Shown here in pieces: positions 16,968-26,627 of a stretch of 64,000 nucleotides of DNA. Positions within the stretch are counted from its first letter, which is position 1. Each line of letters begins with the position of its first letter. The stretch covers positions 186,001 through 250,000 of the forward strand of contig JABTTZ010000004.1 of the NCBI GenBank assembly GCA_015075625.1, written 5' to 3'. The notes beneath the pieces are model-generated. The model saw only the letters and a program-made list of their open reading frames with translations, was not told the DNA's origin and searched no databases. The DNA is from Anaerolineales bacterium. GTDB lineage: Bacteria; Chloroflexota; Anaerolineae; Aggregatilineales; UBA2796. The translations under genes were made by a program, and so were the position numbers.

Positions 16968-18023
16968 ATGACCGCACGAACCCAAAAAACAAATGCGCTC
17001 GGTTTTGATAAAAGCGTTTACAAGGGGGGCGAATCGACTCTCTGCAACGGGTGTGGGCATGATTCCATCTCCGCCAAAATCATTGATGCCGCGTGGGAGT
17101 TGGGACTTGACCAGACGAAAATGATCAAGCTGAGCGGGATCGGCTGCTCCAGCAAAACCCCCGCCTACTTCCTCGGCGGCTCGCACGCCTTCAACAGTGT
17201 TCACGGACGGATGCCCTCGATGGCAACGGGCGCAACGCTGGCGAATCACAATGTCTTTGCCATTGGTGTCAGCGGCGATGGCGATACCGGCAGCATTGGC
17301 TTGGGGCAGTACAAGCACCTTCTGCGGCGCAATGTCCCCATGCTCTACATCATCGAAAATAACGGTGTTTACGGGCTGACGAAAGGTCAGTTCAGTGCCA
17401 CCGCCGATGAAGATCAGTACCAAAAGTACTATGGGCGCAACGAACTGCCCCCCCTTGACCTCTGCTTGGAGGCGATTATCACCGACTGCACGTTTGTTGC
17501 CCGCTCGTTCTCTGGCGATCAGCAGCAGTGCCGTGAGTTGATCAAGGCGGCGCTCATTGCCAGCCAAAAGGGGACGGCACTGCTGGATATTATCAGCCCG
17601 TGTGTCACCTTCAACAACACGCCGGAATCGACAAAGGGTTACGATCACGGGCGGACGCAAAACAACCCGCTCCAAGAGATCGAATTTTTCCCGCCCGGCG
17701 TTGTCCCCCCCCGCACCGAGATCACCATCCCAGAGTACGCGCCGGGGCATGATTTTGATGTGACGATGCACGATGGGTCGGTTATCCGCCTCTCGAAGGT
17801 GGATGCCAGCCACAACCCGCGCAGCAAGGAATCGGCAACCCGCCTGTTAGAGGACGCCAAAGCCGCGCAGAAGTTCATCACAGGGGTGATCTACGTGGGG
17901 GCGCCACGCCCGACGCTGCCGGAAATTGAGCATCTGCCCGAAGAACCGCTTGCCTATTTGGGTCAGGATACCCTCCGCCCAAGCCGCGAAGCGCTCAGTA
18001 AGGTCATGAAGGGCTTGATGTAG
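16968..18023 (+). CDS. korB: 2-oxoacid:ferredoxin oxidoreductase, beta subunit
   Basis: A 351-aa subunit. The start MTARTQKTNALGF (ATG 16968) has AGAGGA upstream and lies eight bases after the korA stop. The Cys pair in TLCNGCGHDSI and the Cys in IGCSSKTP are expected iron-sulfur ligands. The thiamine diphosphate motif runs from GVSGDGDTGSIGLGQ to IIENNGVYGLTKGQFS. It carries the active site of the KorAB complex in the cytosol. Its C-terminus is longer than minimal KorB proteins, which is common in this phylum. Together with the upstream regulator it completes a three-gene operon. Confidence 0.92.
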   Translation: MTARTQKTNALGFDKSVYKGGESTLCNGCGHDSISAKIIDAAWELGLDQTKMIKLSGIGCSSKTPAYFLGGSHAFNSVHGRMPSMATGATLANHNVFAIGVSGDGDTGSIGLGQYKHLLRRNVPMLYIIENNGVYGLTKGQFSATADEDQYQKYYGRNELPPLDLCLEAIITDCTFVARSFSGDQQQCRELIKAALIASQKGTALLDIISPCVTFNNTPESTKGYDHGRTQNNPLQEIEFFPPGVVPPRTEITIPEYAPGHDFDVTMHDGSVIRLSKVDASHNPRSKESATRLLEDAKAAQKFITGVIYVGAPRPTLPEIEHLPEEPLAYLGQDTLRPSREALSKVMKGLM

Positions 18024-18120
18024 GGACGCATGTGTAGGGGCGCATACCAATGCGCCCTCTCATCCCCCCCATCCTGTAGGGGCGACCCTGCGTGATCGCC
18101 CGTTTACCCCATGCCCCCCG

Positions 18121-19323
18121 TTAATTCCCCACGCACGCCACCCGCGAGATGAGAATATAACCGCTCAGCAGTGGGGCGCTCCATTCGGTGGGGTTGCTCA
18201 GCGGAGCGCTGTAGAGCGTCGTTATGCCCGTGCTGCCTTCTATCGTCGGCGGGTCGGTGACGGCAAAGTAGAGCGTCTTTTCACAGGGCATCAAAAAGCC
18301 GACATATGCCTCATCATTCGCCGTGAAATCGATTGGCGAGGTACTCGTCTCGGTAGCGAGAACATGGGCATACAGTTGGGGGTTGAACGGCTGCCCCGCT
18401 CTATCCGCCCGCCACGAACTAGCGGTGTAGAGAACAGCGCCGCCATCAACGCTCCACACAACATTTTCAACGGTGTGATCGGTGGGCGCTTCCACCACCT
18501 TACGCGCCGCTCCCGTCGCCAGATCGACAATCCCTATCGTGTTGATCGGCTCGCCGCGCCCCATGTAGCCATCCACCGGATGGGTGGTATCGGCATACAC
18601 GTAGGCAAGTTTCGTATGGTCGGGGGAGAACACAAAATAGAAGGGAAAGCCTAGCTGTTCAGGGCTTAGAAGGGGTTTCGGTTCGGGGAGGCCGTTCGTC
18701 CCATCCACCGCAAAATTCAGATTCCCCAGATCAACGGCGAAGGGAGGCGTTGCCAGCCCATCAAGGGACACCCCCACAAGGTAGAGCGTCTTTGAATCCG
18801 CCCCCCACCCAAGCGGTGCAACGCCACCAACCAATCCGTTCGTTTCGGAAAATGTGATTGCGCCAGCAAAAATCACCGTATTTCCCGTCGCTAATTCAAT
18901 AATGAACAACTGCCATCCCTGCGCCGTCCAATCGATCACGCTGTAAGCCATCAGGCGGTTATCGGGCGTAAATTCGGAGAACAATAGAGAGGTATTCGCT
19001 GGCGCTTCAATGGTGTTTTGGACGGGATCGCCCACCTTGCCATAGCTCAGGGTCGGTGTGCCGTCCTCTGCCGAATAGAAGGTTTCGCCGCGCCATGTCC
19101 CATCGGGAGAAAAGGTGATTGTGCTGGTTGTTTCGACGGGCGTTTTGGAAAGCGAACGCTCCGCAGTGGACGTAAAGACCATCGTGTAGGCGGTAGGGTT
19201 GGCGGGGTCGTCGTGATCGTAAATGCGTACATAGGCATTATCACGCAGTGGCGCTTGGGCAATCACCAACGTCGGCGCTGCCAAAAGAAAAATGACAAGG
19301 AAGGTAAAAAAACGACGACGCAT
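18121..19323 (-). CDS. Secreted TolB-like beta-propeller protein
   Basis: A 400-aa protein with a clear signal peptide (MRRRFFTFLVIFLLAAPTLVIAQA). The mature part has repeating propeller-like strands such as TITFSPDGTWRGETF, SEFTPDNRLMAYSV, FVFSPDHTKLAYVY and NVVWSVDGGAVLYT, that is, several WD40/TolB-like blades. No catalytic motif is seen; a DPP-IV-like peptidase domain is absent. Function unknown. It is flanked by a convergent korB and a small membrane-protein gene on the same strand. Confidence 0.7.
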   Translation of the reverse strand: MRRRFFTFLVIFLLAAPTLVIAQAPLRDNAYVRIYDHDDPANPTAYTMVFTSTAERSLSKTPVETTSTITFSPDGTWRGETFYSAEDGTPTLSYGKVGDPVQNTIEAPANTSLLFSEFTPDNRLMAYSVIDWTAQGWQLFIIELATGNTVIFAGAITFSETNGLVGGVAPLGWGADSKTLYLVGVSLDGLATPPFAVDLGNLNFAVDGTNGLPEPKPLLSPEQLGFPFYFVFSPDHTKLAYVYADTTHPVDGYMGRGEPINTIGIVDLATGAARKVVEAPTDHTVENVVWSVDGGAVLYTASSWRADRAGQPFNPQLYAHVLATETSTSPIDFTANDEAYVGFLMPCEKTLYFAVTDPPTIEGSTGITTLYSAPLSNPTEWSAPLLSGYILISRVACVGN

Positions 19324-19398
19324 AGACCAGACTCCCTGAAGGTGATAGGAAACCCCTCAAGGATACCGCATTGTCGTCGGCGTTGATTCTCAGCCGCC

Positions 19399-19806
19399 CT
19401 ATCCCAAAAACCGTGAATCGTTTGATTTAGCAGTGGTCTGTGCAGATGATTTCTTCGTGCCAACCATGACCAAGACCGCTAACGCCCCAACCAAAGCAAA
19501 ATGGATGAGCAGGGCAAGGTATAACAGGGAATGGTTGCGCACGGCGACGACTGACGGGGTGGTTAGGGCGTAGTAGTAGCTATGAAAGGCAACAATAGCA
19601 ACCACCAGCGCCGGAAAAGGCGTGATCATGATATTGAGGAGGATGAGCAGCCCTGTTCCTCCACTGATGACAATGGCAGCCAAAATGAGGGGATAACTTT
19701 GAAACATGATCCCGGGCGTCTCACCAAAGCTGTACCACAGAAGGAAAATCATAGCAGCCGAAATGATCAGCGAGCCGTACAGCGCTTTTTGTGGGGCAAT
19801 GACCAT
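19399..19806 (-). CDS. Small four-helix membrane protein
   Basis: A 135-aa protein starting at MVIAPQKALYG (ATG 19804-19806, with AAAGGAGG about ten bases upstream). Four hydrophobic segments are evident, near residues 9-26, 37-58, 60-75 and 95-117, and the last 17 residues are polar (KKSSAQTTAKSNDSRFLG). No family is recognised. It lies between the TolB-like gene and the RRM gene, all on the minus strand; the terminator at 19912-19949 separates it from the RRM gene, so it needs its own promoter. Confidence 0.65.
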   Translation of the reverse strand: MVIAPQKALYGSLIISAAMIFLLWYSFGETPGIMFQSYPLILAAIVISGGTGLLILLNIMITPFPALVVAIVAFHSYYYALTTPSVVAVRNHSLLYLALLIHFALVGALAVLVMVGTKKSSAQTTAKSNDSRFLG

Positions 19807-19911
19807 GAGAGCAGCGCCTCCTTTGTGCGGAGAGAAGAACCACATGCCCAGTGTAACATAGCTTGTTTTATTATGTCTCTCAATTGTGATCGCATATGGT
19901 CGCACCCTGAA

Positions 19912-19949
19912 TCAAAACGCGCCGTCTTCTTTCGGGAAGACGGCGCGTC
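19912..19949 (-). terminator. Rho-independent terminator of the RRM gene
   Basis: A perfect 13-bp stem (ACGCGCCGTCTTC at 19917-19929 with its complement at 19937-19949, 7-base loop) is followed on the minus strand by TTTTGAT. It lies 24 bases after the stop of the RNA-binding protein gene. Confidence 0.88.
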
Positions 19950-19972
19950 TATGGTTCGTTTAGATCGTCGGC

Positions 19973-20266
19973 TTAGAAGCGGTTGTTGCGGCGAGGAGGA
20001 GGACCATCACGGCGCTCTTCCTTCGGGCGTGCTTCATTCACCGTCAACGGGCGTTGACCCATGTTAAACCCGTTGTATTTCTTGATTGCGTCCTGCATGG
20101 CTTCGGTGGTTGCCATTTCGACAAACCCAAAACCCTTCGAGCGCCCGGTCTCCCGATCCATGATGACCACTGCGTCCTTCACTTCGCCGCACTGCTCGAA
20201 CAATTCTTGCAATTGTTCTTTGGTGACATTGTAGGGAAGGTTGCCGACGTACAACTTCTTATTCAT
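19973..20266 (-). CDS. RRM-type RNA-binding protein
   Basis: A 97-aa protein consisting of one RNA recognition motif, with RNP2 KLYVGNLPY at the N-terminus and RNP1 KGFGFVEM near residue 45, then an Arg/Pro-rich tail (RPKEERRDGPPPRRNNRF). It matches the cold-responsive single-RRM proteins of cyanobacteria and other bacteria that bind single-stranded RNA. GGAG lies seven bases before the ATG at 20264-20266. About 320 bases without a gene separate it from the divergent tRNA/tuf promoter, leaving room for a long structured 5' leader of the kind seen on cold-shock genes; I see no clear riboswitch fold. Confidence 0.9.
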   Translation of the reverse strand: MNKKLYVGNLPYNVTKEQLQELFEQCGEVKDAVVIMDRETGRSKGFGFVEMATTEAMQDAIKKYNGFNMGQRPLTVNEARPKEERRDGPPPRRNNRF

Positions 20267-20587
20267 TGAGACACTCCACATGTGGGAACTAACGTAGAGC
20301 GAGTGTTGACGTGGGAGCCGAAAGCAAACGCGAAGGCGCTACTTTGTACTCTGTCAGCGTGAAACACACACCCTACCAGACTCTCTCACGCTCGGCAGAC
20401 GGCAGACAAAGCAGACGCAGGCGAAGACGTGACAAGCCAGACGAATTACAAAAATCAGGATACCATGAGACCTTTAAAAGCGCAAGCCACGAGATAGACC
20501 AATTTTGGGGGTGTGTTTGTGAGAGGGGCTGCTCATGTAAAGTAGAGAGTAATGATGGGGGAATCGGGCGACTTTTTCCCTCTGGGA

Positions 20588-20671
20588 TTGACAACGCCGC
20601 CGCTTTTCTTCTATAATGGCGGCGCTTTTCTGGGTTGGGCATTGAAAGCATTTGGTATCTCGTGGTAGAAT
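20588..20671 (+). promoter_or_regulatory. Tandem promoters of the tRNA-Thr/tuf cluster
   Basis: P1 is TTGACA (20588-20593), 18 bases, TATAAT (20612-20617). P2 is TTGAAA (20642-20647), 18 bases, TAGAAT (20666-20671). The first tRNA starts 15 bases after P2. Two near-consensus boxes in series fit a highly expressed translation operon. Confidence 0.85.
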
Positions 20672-20685
20672 GCGAGATACGTCAT

Positions 20686-20758
20686 GCCGACGTGGCTCAA
20701 TTGGCAGAGCACCATACTTGTAATATGGGGGTTATGGGTTCAATTCCCATCGTCGGCT
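20686..20758 (+). tRNA. tRNA-Thr (anticodon TGT)
   Basis: A 73-base cloverleaf: acceptor GCCGACG/CGTCGGC, D stem GCTC/GAGC, anticodon stem CCATA/TATGG around CTTGTAA, T arm ATGGG-TTCAATT-CCCAT, discriminator T. CCA is not encoded. Confidence 0.97.
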
Positions 20759-20769
20759 CTTGGAGATGT

Positions 20770-20842
<73 letters not shown>

Positions 20843-20987
20843 CTTTTGTTGTGCTGCATTCGGTATATTGCCGCCCATCCCCCTCATATATACACGATGC
20901 ATGTCTATGCTTGCCGCGTATTGAAACCGATAAGTTTGTCCACTAACCTGCTAATTTCAGAGACCAGACCGAGGAGAACACCCTACA

Positions 20988-22178
<1,191 letters not shown>

Positions 22179-22227
22179 TTACACAGGTGGGGCGCACACA
22201 AATGCGCCCCCTATGGGAGCATAGATC

Positions 22228-22392
22228 ATGGCGAAAAAAGATGTGCGGATGGTGATCCACCTCGCTTGCCCCGATTGCAAGGAGCGGAACTACACCACCG
22301 AGAAAAACCGTCGTAACGATCCAAGCCGGATTGAATTCAATAAATATTGCAAGCACTGCAAGAAACACACCTTGCACAAGGAAACAAAGTGA
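22228..22392 (+). CDS. rpmG: 50S ribosomal protein L33
   Basis: A 54-aa protein beginning [17 protein letters not shown]. The zinc-ribbon pairs CPDC and CKHC are both present, so this is the zinc-binding (C+) form of L33, a small basic protein of the large ribosomal subunit. Its length is normal. It lies between tuf and tRNA-Trp, as in many bacteria. Confidence 0.95.
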   Translation: MAKKDVRMVIHLACPDCKERNYTTEKNRRNDPSRIEFNKYCKHCKKHTLHKETK

Positions 22393-22465
22393 GCGATAAT
22401 ACAGGGCAATCCCTCATAAACGTCACACACTGATAGGGTGTGGTTGTGTGAAGGGTGTCCTGCTT

Positions 22466-22538
22466 AGGGGAGTAGCTCAATTGGCAGAGTAACGGTCTCC
22501 AAAACCGTCGGTTGCAGGTTCGAGTCCTGTCTCCCCTG
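22466..22538 (+). tRNA. tRNA-Trp (anticodon CCA)
   Basis: A 73-base cloverleaf: acceptor AGGGGAG/CTCCCCT, D stem GCTC/GAGT, anticodon stem ACGGT/ACCGT around CTCCAAA, T arm GCAGG-TTCGAGT-CCTGT, discriminator G. It lies between rpmG and secE. CCA is not encoded. Confidence 0.97.
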
Positions 22539-22615
22539 CTGAGAACGAATGAACTTTCCCCAAAGCACCGTCTCTAGGACGGTGTTTTGGTATCTGAATT
22601 TGGAGATTTTTTAGC

Positions 22616-23161
22616 ATGTCGCCAGTGAGTACAAAACGGGCGGGCGCCGACCAAGAAGAAAGCTATTCCGAGGAGGAACTGGCTGCGGAAGCAGAAGCTG
22701 CCGCTGCCCTTGATTCTGCTGCCGCCCCTGCTGTTTCGGATAGCCGCCGCCGCCGTCAGGCAAAACGGGGCATTGTGACCCCTGAACCAGCCCCTGCGCC
22801 AGTTCGCAAGGATCGTCCCACCCCTAGCCAGCGTGATCGTGATGAGGTCGTCGTCAGCCGCAACTTCATCATTCGTTTTGTGCAAAATTTGCGGACATAT
22901 TTCCGCGAGACCCTCGTTGAACTACGCAAAGTGGCGTGGCCCAGCCGCGAGGAAGTCCGTCGGCTAACCTCCATTGTCCTGGTCGTCACCATTGTGTCAG
23001 CGCTCTTTTTGGGCTTTGTCAGCTTTATTTTCGGCTTCCTGACAACCCAAATGGCAACGCTCGACACCGCAATTTTCGCAGGGGCGCTCGGCATTGCCCT
23101 TGTGATCATCGTCGGCGGGCTGTGGTTGGTACGGGATCGCCTTTTCAAGCCGTTGGATTAA
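22616..23161 (+). CDS. secE: Preprotein translocase subunit SecE with long N- and C-terminal extensions
   Basis: A 181-aa protein. The SecE core is at about residues 85-140: YFRETLVELRKVAWPSREEV followed by a transmembrane segment starting LTSIVLVVTIVSALF. It stabilises SecY in the translocon. About 80 acidic/Ala-rich residues precede the core, and after it a second hydrophobic segment (ALGIALVIIVGGLWLV, about 158-173) is present. Most bacterial SecE proteins are 60-130 aa with a single core helix, so both additions are unusual. Position between tRNA-Trp and nusG confirms the call. Confidence 0.88.
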   Translation: MSPVSTKRAGADQEESYSEEELAAEAEAAAALDSAAAPAVSDSRRRRQAKRGIVTPEPAPAPVRKDRPTPSQRDRDEVVVSRNFIIRFVQNLRTYFRETLVELRKVAWPSREEVRRLTSIVLVVTIVSALFLGFVSFIFGFLTTQMATLDTAIFAGALGIALVIIVGGLWLVRDRLFKPLD

Positions 23162-23170
23162 GTCTGGATC

Positions 23171-23950
23171 ATGTCCGGGGACAAGGTGCGATTTCATATG
23201 CCGCCGCGCAAACGTAAAGGGAAATTAGCTGACGACGAGCCGATCTACGAGGGGAGACCACATTACGTTGGACCCCAAGATGAAGACGATGCCGTAGAGA
23301 ACGCCCGTTTCCGCATTGAGGATGATGACGTCCTGCCAAGCGAACGTGCCGCCCGTTTGGGTGTGGTGAAGGTTGCCATTGGCACAGACGAAGACGGCAA
23401 CCTGATTGAGATTGAGCCGGATCAAGAAAAACAGTGGTATGTTGTCCATTGCTATTCCGGCTACGAAAACAAGGTGCGCCAAGCCATTGAGCAGCGCACG
23501 CACACGATGGGGATGCAAGATAAAATCTTCGATGTGATCATCCCTACCGAGGAAGAAATTGAGATCAAAGAGGGCAAGCGCCGCACGGTGGAACGCCGCG
23601 TCTTTCCCGGCTATATCCTTGTCCAGATGAAAATGGATCAGGATAGCTGGTTTGTTGTGCGCAATACCCCTGGTGTCACCGGCTTTGTGGGGATGGGCGA
23701 TAAACAGCCAACACCACTTCGCCAAGAGGAAGTCAACCAGATTGTCCGCCGGATGGAGCGCGAAGCGCCCGTTGTGCGTGTCACGTTTGCCGTTGGGCAA
23801 AAAGTGCGCATCATTGATGGACCGTTCAAAGACTTCCCCGGCATTGTCGGTGATATTGATGTGGATAAAAGCAAAGTCCGCGTCATGGTTTCCTTCTTTG
23901 GGCGCGAAACGCCTGTCGAACTCGATTTTCTTCAGGTCGAAAAGACCTAA
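23171..23950 (+). CDS. nusG: Transcription termination/antitermination protein NusG
   Basis: A 259-aa NusG. The NGN domain begins near residue 86 (KQWYVVHCYSGYENKVRQAI) and includes RRVFPGYILVQMKM; the KOW domain is near the C-terminus (FAVGQKVRIIDGPFKDFPGIVGDID). It binds RNA polymerase and couples it to Rho or to the ribosome. The first 85 residues are an extra acidic, probably disordered extension (LADDEPIYEGRPH). The start at 23171 gives nine intergenic bases after secE; a second ATG at 23201 would shorten the extension by ten residues. Confidence 0.93.
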   Translation: MSGDKVRFHMPPRKRKGKLADDEPIYEGRPHYVGPQDEDDAVENARFRIEDDDVLPSERAARLGVVKVAIGTDEDGNLIEIEPDQEKQWYVVHCYSGYENKVRQAIEQRTHTMGMQDKIFDVIIPTEEEIEIKEGKRRTVERRVFPGYILVQMKMDQDSWFVVRNTPGVTGFVGMGDKQPTPLRQEEVNQIVRRMEREAPVVRVTFAVGQKVRIIDGPFKDFPGIVGDIDVDKSKVRVMVSFFGRETPVELDFLQVEKT

Positions 23951-24106
23951 CCACACCGCTCCCGAAGGGCGGACAAGCATCCAATTGTCTATCTAACGGA
24001 GGTCGCCCAGACCCCCGCACGATGGAGGGGCAAGGGGATCACCCCCACCCCACTTGAACATCGAAGGCGTTCCCACCCGGAACGCCGCACATTATGAGGT
24101 AAGGAC

Positions 24107-24532
24107 ATGGCAAAGAAGGTCAAAGCAATCGTCACCTTGGCGATCAATGCGGGCAAGGCAAACCCTGCCCCCCCGATTGGTCCCGCCTTGGCGCAGCACG
24201 GCATTAACCTGATGGGTTTTTGCAAGGAATACAACGCCCGTACTGCGAATCGTATCGGGGAGATTGTCCCCGCTGAAATCACCATCTTCTCGGATGGCTC
24301 GTTCAAGTTCATCCTAAAAAGCCCCCCCACCACCTTCTTGATCAAGCGGGCGGCGGGGATTGAAAAAGGCTCTGGGGCGCCGAACAAGAACAAAGTAGGC
24401 AAGCTGAACCGCAAGCAAGTGCGCGAGATTGCCGAAGCAAAGATGCAAGACTTGAATGCGCTTGATATTGAAGCGGCAATGCGTCAAATTGAAGGCACTG
24501 CCCGCAATATGGGCGTTGAGGTGGTGGATTAA
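24107..24532 (+). CDS. rplK: 50S ribosomal protein L11
   Basis: A 141-aa L11 with the N-terminal [20 protein letters not shown] signature and the C-terminal RNA-binding part ([18 protein letters not shown]). It binds the GTPase-associated region of 23S rRNA. It follows nusG after about 155 bases and precedes rplA by five bases, the canonical order. Confidence 0.96.
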   Translation: MAKKVKAIVTLAINAGKANPAPPIGPALAQHGINLMGFCKEYNARTANRIGEIVPAEITIFSDGSFKFILKSPPTTFLIKRAAGIEKGSGAPNKNKVGKLNRKQVREIAEAKMQDLNALDIEAAMRQIEGTARNMGVEVVD

Positions 24533-24537
24533 ACATC

Positions 24538-25242
24538 ATGGCAAAACACGGGAAGAAATACCTCGAAGCCGCCAAGAAGGTGGAAACTGGTAAGCACTAC
24601 AGCTTGGATGAAGCGGTGAAACTGCTCAAAGAAATAACCTTCACCAAGTTTAACGAGACGGTAGAACTGCACGCCCGCCTCGGCATTGATCCGCGCCAAT
24701 CTGACCAAAACATCCGCACGACGGTGCTGCTGCCCGCAGGCTTGGGCAAGACGGTGCGTGTCCTCGTCTTTGCTGAAGGGGAAGCCGCTCGCATTGCCGA
24801 AGGTGCTGGTGCAGATTTCGTCGCGGGTGATGAGATGATCGCCAAAATCCGCAGCGATGAATGGACGGAATTCGATGTCTCTATCGCCGTCCCTGATATG
24901 ATGCGCAAGGTGTCGCCTTTAGGGAAGATTTTGGGGCGTAAGGGCTTAATGCCAAACCCCAAAGCGGGAACGGTTGTCCCCCCCGAAGACCTCCCCCGTG
25001 CGATCAACGAAGCGCGGGCGGGGCGTGTGGAGTTCCGTAATGACAAGACAGGTAATCTGCACATTCCTGTGGGCAAAATTGCCTTCACGGAGGAGCAAAT
25101 CTTAGAAAACCTGAACGCCGTCATTGAGGCGATTAAGCGGGCGAAACCAGCCTCGGCAAAGGGGATATTCGTCAAGCGGCTTGTCCTCACTTCTACCATG
25201 ACGCCCCCCATCCGCTTGGATGCGGGCATTATCCTCAGCTAA
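24538..25242 (+). CDS. rplA: 50S ribosomal protein L1
   Basis: A 234-aa L1 with the family run MMRKVSPLGKILGRKGLMPNP near residue 120 and PKAGTVVPPEDL. It forms the L1 stalk at the ribosomal E site and often represses its own operon. In most bacteria rplJ and rplL follow, but here the next gene is convergent and a hairpin-rich repeat lies directly downstream, so the ribosomal cluster ends at this point. Confidence 0.96.
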   Translation: MAKHGKKYLEAAKKVETGKHYSLDEAVKLLKEITFTKFNETVELHARLGIDPRQSDQNIRTTVLLPAGLGKTVRVLVFAEGEAARIAEGAGADFVAGDEMIAKIRSDEWTEFDVSIAVPDMMRKVSPLGKILGRKGLMPNPKAGTVVPPEDLPRAINEARAGRVEFRNDKTGNLHIPVGKIAFTEEQILENLNAVIEAIKRAKPASAKGIFVKRLVLTSTMTPPIRLDAGIILS

Positions 25243-25281
25243 GAGACATAGGCGTTACGCGGTTTCCCTCATTTCCCTAAC

Positions 25282-25309
25282 CCCCTTCTCCCCTTGTGGG
25301 AGAAAGGGG
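25282..25309. terminator. Hairpin between convergent genes, member of a repeat family
   Basis: CCCCTTCTCCC and GGGAGAAAGGGG form a stem with one bulge and a short CTTGTG loop in the gap between rplA and the convergent GNAT gene. Similar blocks recur near 33065, 56125 and 58100. No uridine run follows directly, so a termination role is uncertain. Confidence 0.45.
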
Positions 25310-25388
25310 AATCACGTTTTTGAGGGGGATTTCCCCTCGCCCTCCCCTTTTGCCAAAACACAGGGAAACAAACCCAACAGCATAACAT

Positions 25389-26009
25389 CTATGCGGTTTC
25401 CCCTCGAACCATCATTATGGCATCCACCGCCGGACCCATGTTCACCCGATGAGTAACGACATAACCAAACCGTTTATAGAGTGGGACATTGGTCGGATTC
25501 GTTGTTTCCAGCCATATATCCATTGGCGAGGCAAGGTGGTGAATTGCTTCCAGCAATACACGCCCATACCCTTTGCCTTGTTGCGACGGGTTCACTGCCA
25601 AAAACTCCAAACGAAAATGGGGCTTGGTAGGCTGATAGTTTGACAGCCGTTGTAAGTGATGTATCGTGCGCCACACACTGCGCCATCCCGCCCCGCGCCA
25701 GGTAGTGCCTAGCCAACGAGTCACACTCATTGCCCTTAAGGTCGTGTTCGGGACGGTCAAAGCCACCCCCGCCACATACTGTCCCTCACATGTCAGCGCA
25801 AAAAGCGGCTGCTGGTTGGCGATTTGTAAGCCTAACGATGCCCGAAACCAATGGCGCAATCGTTGCGGGTAACCGTCGCGCTCCGCCTGACAGAGATACC
25901 CCATACCGGGATCATCGGTAAAGGCAGCGACGAATACATCCGTTAGCGCATTGAGCGCCGTTACATCCTTTACCAATAGTGGTACAACAGACACCGTAGC
26001 GCGGTTCAT
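25389..26009 (-). CDS. GNAT family N-acetyltransferase
   Basis: A 206-aa acetyltransferase starting at MNRATVSVVPLLV, whose ATG overlaps the TGA of the upstream membrane-protein gene. The acetyl-CoA-binding motif A is visible (LEFLAVNPSQQGKGYGRVLLEAI) near residue 140, followed by motif B (LETTNPTNVPLYKRFGY). The acceptor substrate is unknown. It is the last gene of a TetR-controlled operon, so it may detoxify or modify a small molecule sensed by that regulator. The longer upstream frame is rejected because of the overlap. Confidence 0.85.
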   Translation of the reverse strand: MNRATVSVVPLLVKDVTALNALTDVFVAAFTDDPGMGYLCQAERDGYPQRLRHWFRASLGLQIANQQPLFALTCEGQYVAGVALTVPNTTLRAMSVTRWLGTTWRGAGWRSVWRTIHHLQRLSNYQPTKPHFRLEFLAVNPSQQGKGYGRVLLEAIHHLASPMDIWLETTNPTNVPLYKRFGYVVTHRVNMGPAVDAIMMVRGETA

Positions 26010-26614
26010 GCCCGACGCCCCGCCACAAAAGGCGCCTCTTTTGGCAGATGGCTCACCAACAGTTTCAAATAGAAAAAGGGGATGAACCATTCTAAGCCCG
26101 GCGTCGGTGGAAAAACATACATCCCCAAAAGAAATCCACCGCAGAATAAGATCAAACTCATGGGGCGTTGGAGATAGAGCGGTACGGTGAGGATGATTAC
26201 CGCTGCCACAATGAGATAGCCGTATACGGTGACAAAAAATGCCCAATCCATCGCCCGAAAGAGCGTTGTTATCGCCAGCACATGAAGACCGTGTGCCGCC
26301 ACAAAAGGCAGATGAGCGCGTAAGGTGTCCTGACCGGGACGATGATACCAGCGTTTGGCGGTAGCCGTAGCATTGGTGATGATGCCTCCAATCAGATCAA
26401 GCCCCAACACGATCACGACGGCTACCTGTAACCCTGTCCACTGGAGGGCATCACGGTGTTGATAGACCAACATGCCAAGCAATCCGGCTAAGACAAGCCC
26501 GCCGATCAGTTGCACATATTCCTCACCGGGCGTCGCCCCCGGTCCGACAAATTTATCCCACACACCCAAAATGCCCGTGCGTGGTTCGGGTGGTGTCCAA
26601 TCAATGTTACTCAT
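26006..26614 (-). CDS. Multi-pass membrane protein of unknown function
   Basis: A 202-aa protein with about five to six hydrophobic segments, near residues 33-51, 60-82, 103-120, 124-146, 150-168 and 175-190. A short polar N-terminus (MSNIDWTPPEPRTGILGVW) precedes them. I do not recognise the family. It lies between the TetR gene (13 bases upstream) and the GNAT gene (4-base overlap), so it belongs to a three-gene operon controlled from the palindrome at 27231-27260. Confidence 0.75.
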   Translation of the reverse strand: MSNIDWTPPEPRTGILGVWDKFVGPGATPGEEYVQLIGGLVLAGLLGMLVYQHRDALQWTGLQVAVVIVLGLDLIGGIITNATATAKRWYHRPGQDTLRAHLPFVAAHGLHVLAITTLFRAMDWAFFVTVYGYLIVAAVIILTVPLYLQRPMSLILFCGGFLLGMYVFPPTPGLEWFIPFFYLKLLVSHLPKEAPFVAGRRA

Positions 26615-26627
26615 GGTTCCGATCCCT

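Noticed and set aside
22539-22615. Possible attenuator between tRNA-Trp and secE
   Set aside because: AAAGCACCGTCTCTAGGACGGTGTTTTGG forms a small hairpin with four T residues, but secE must be transcribed through it and the stem is short; too weak to call.
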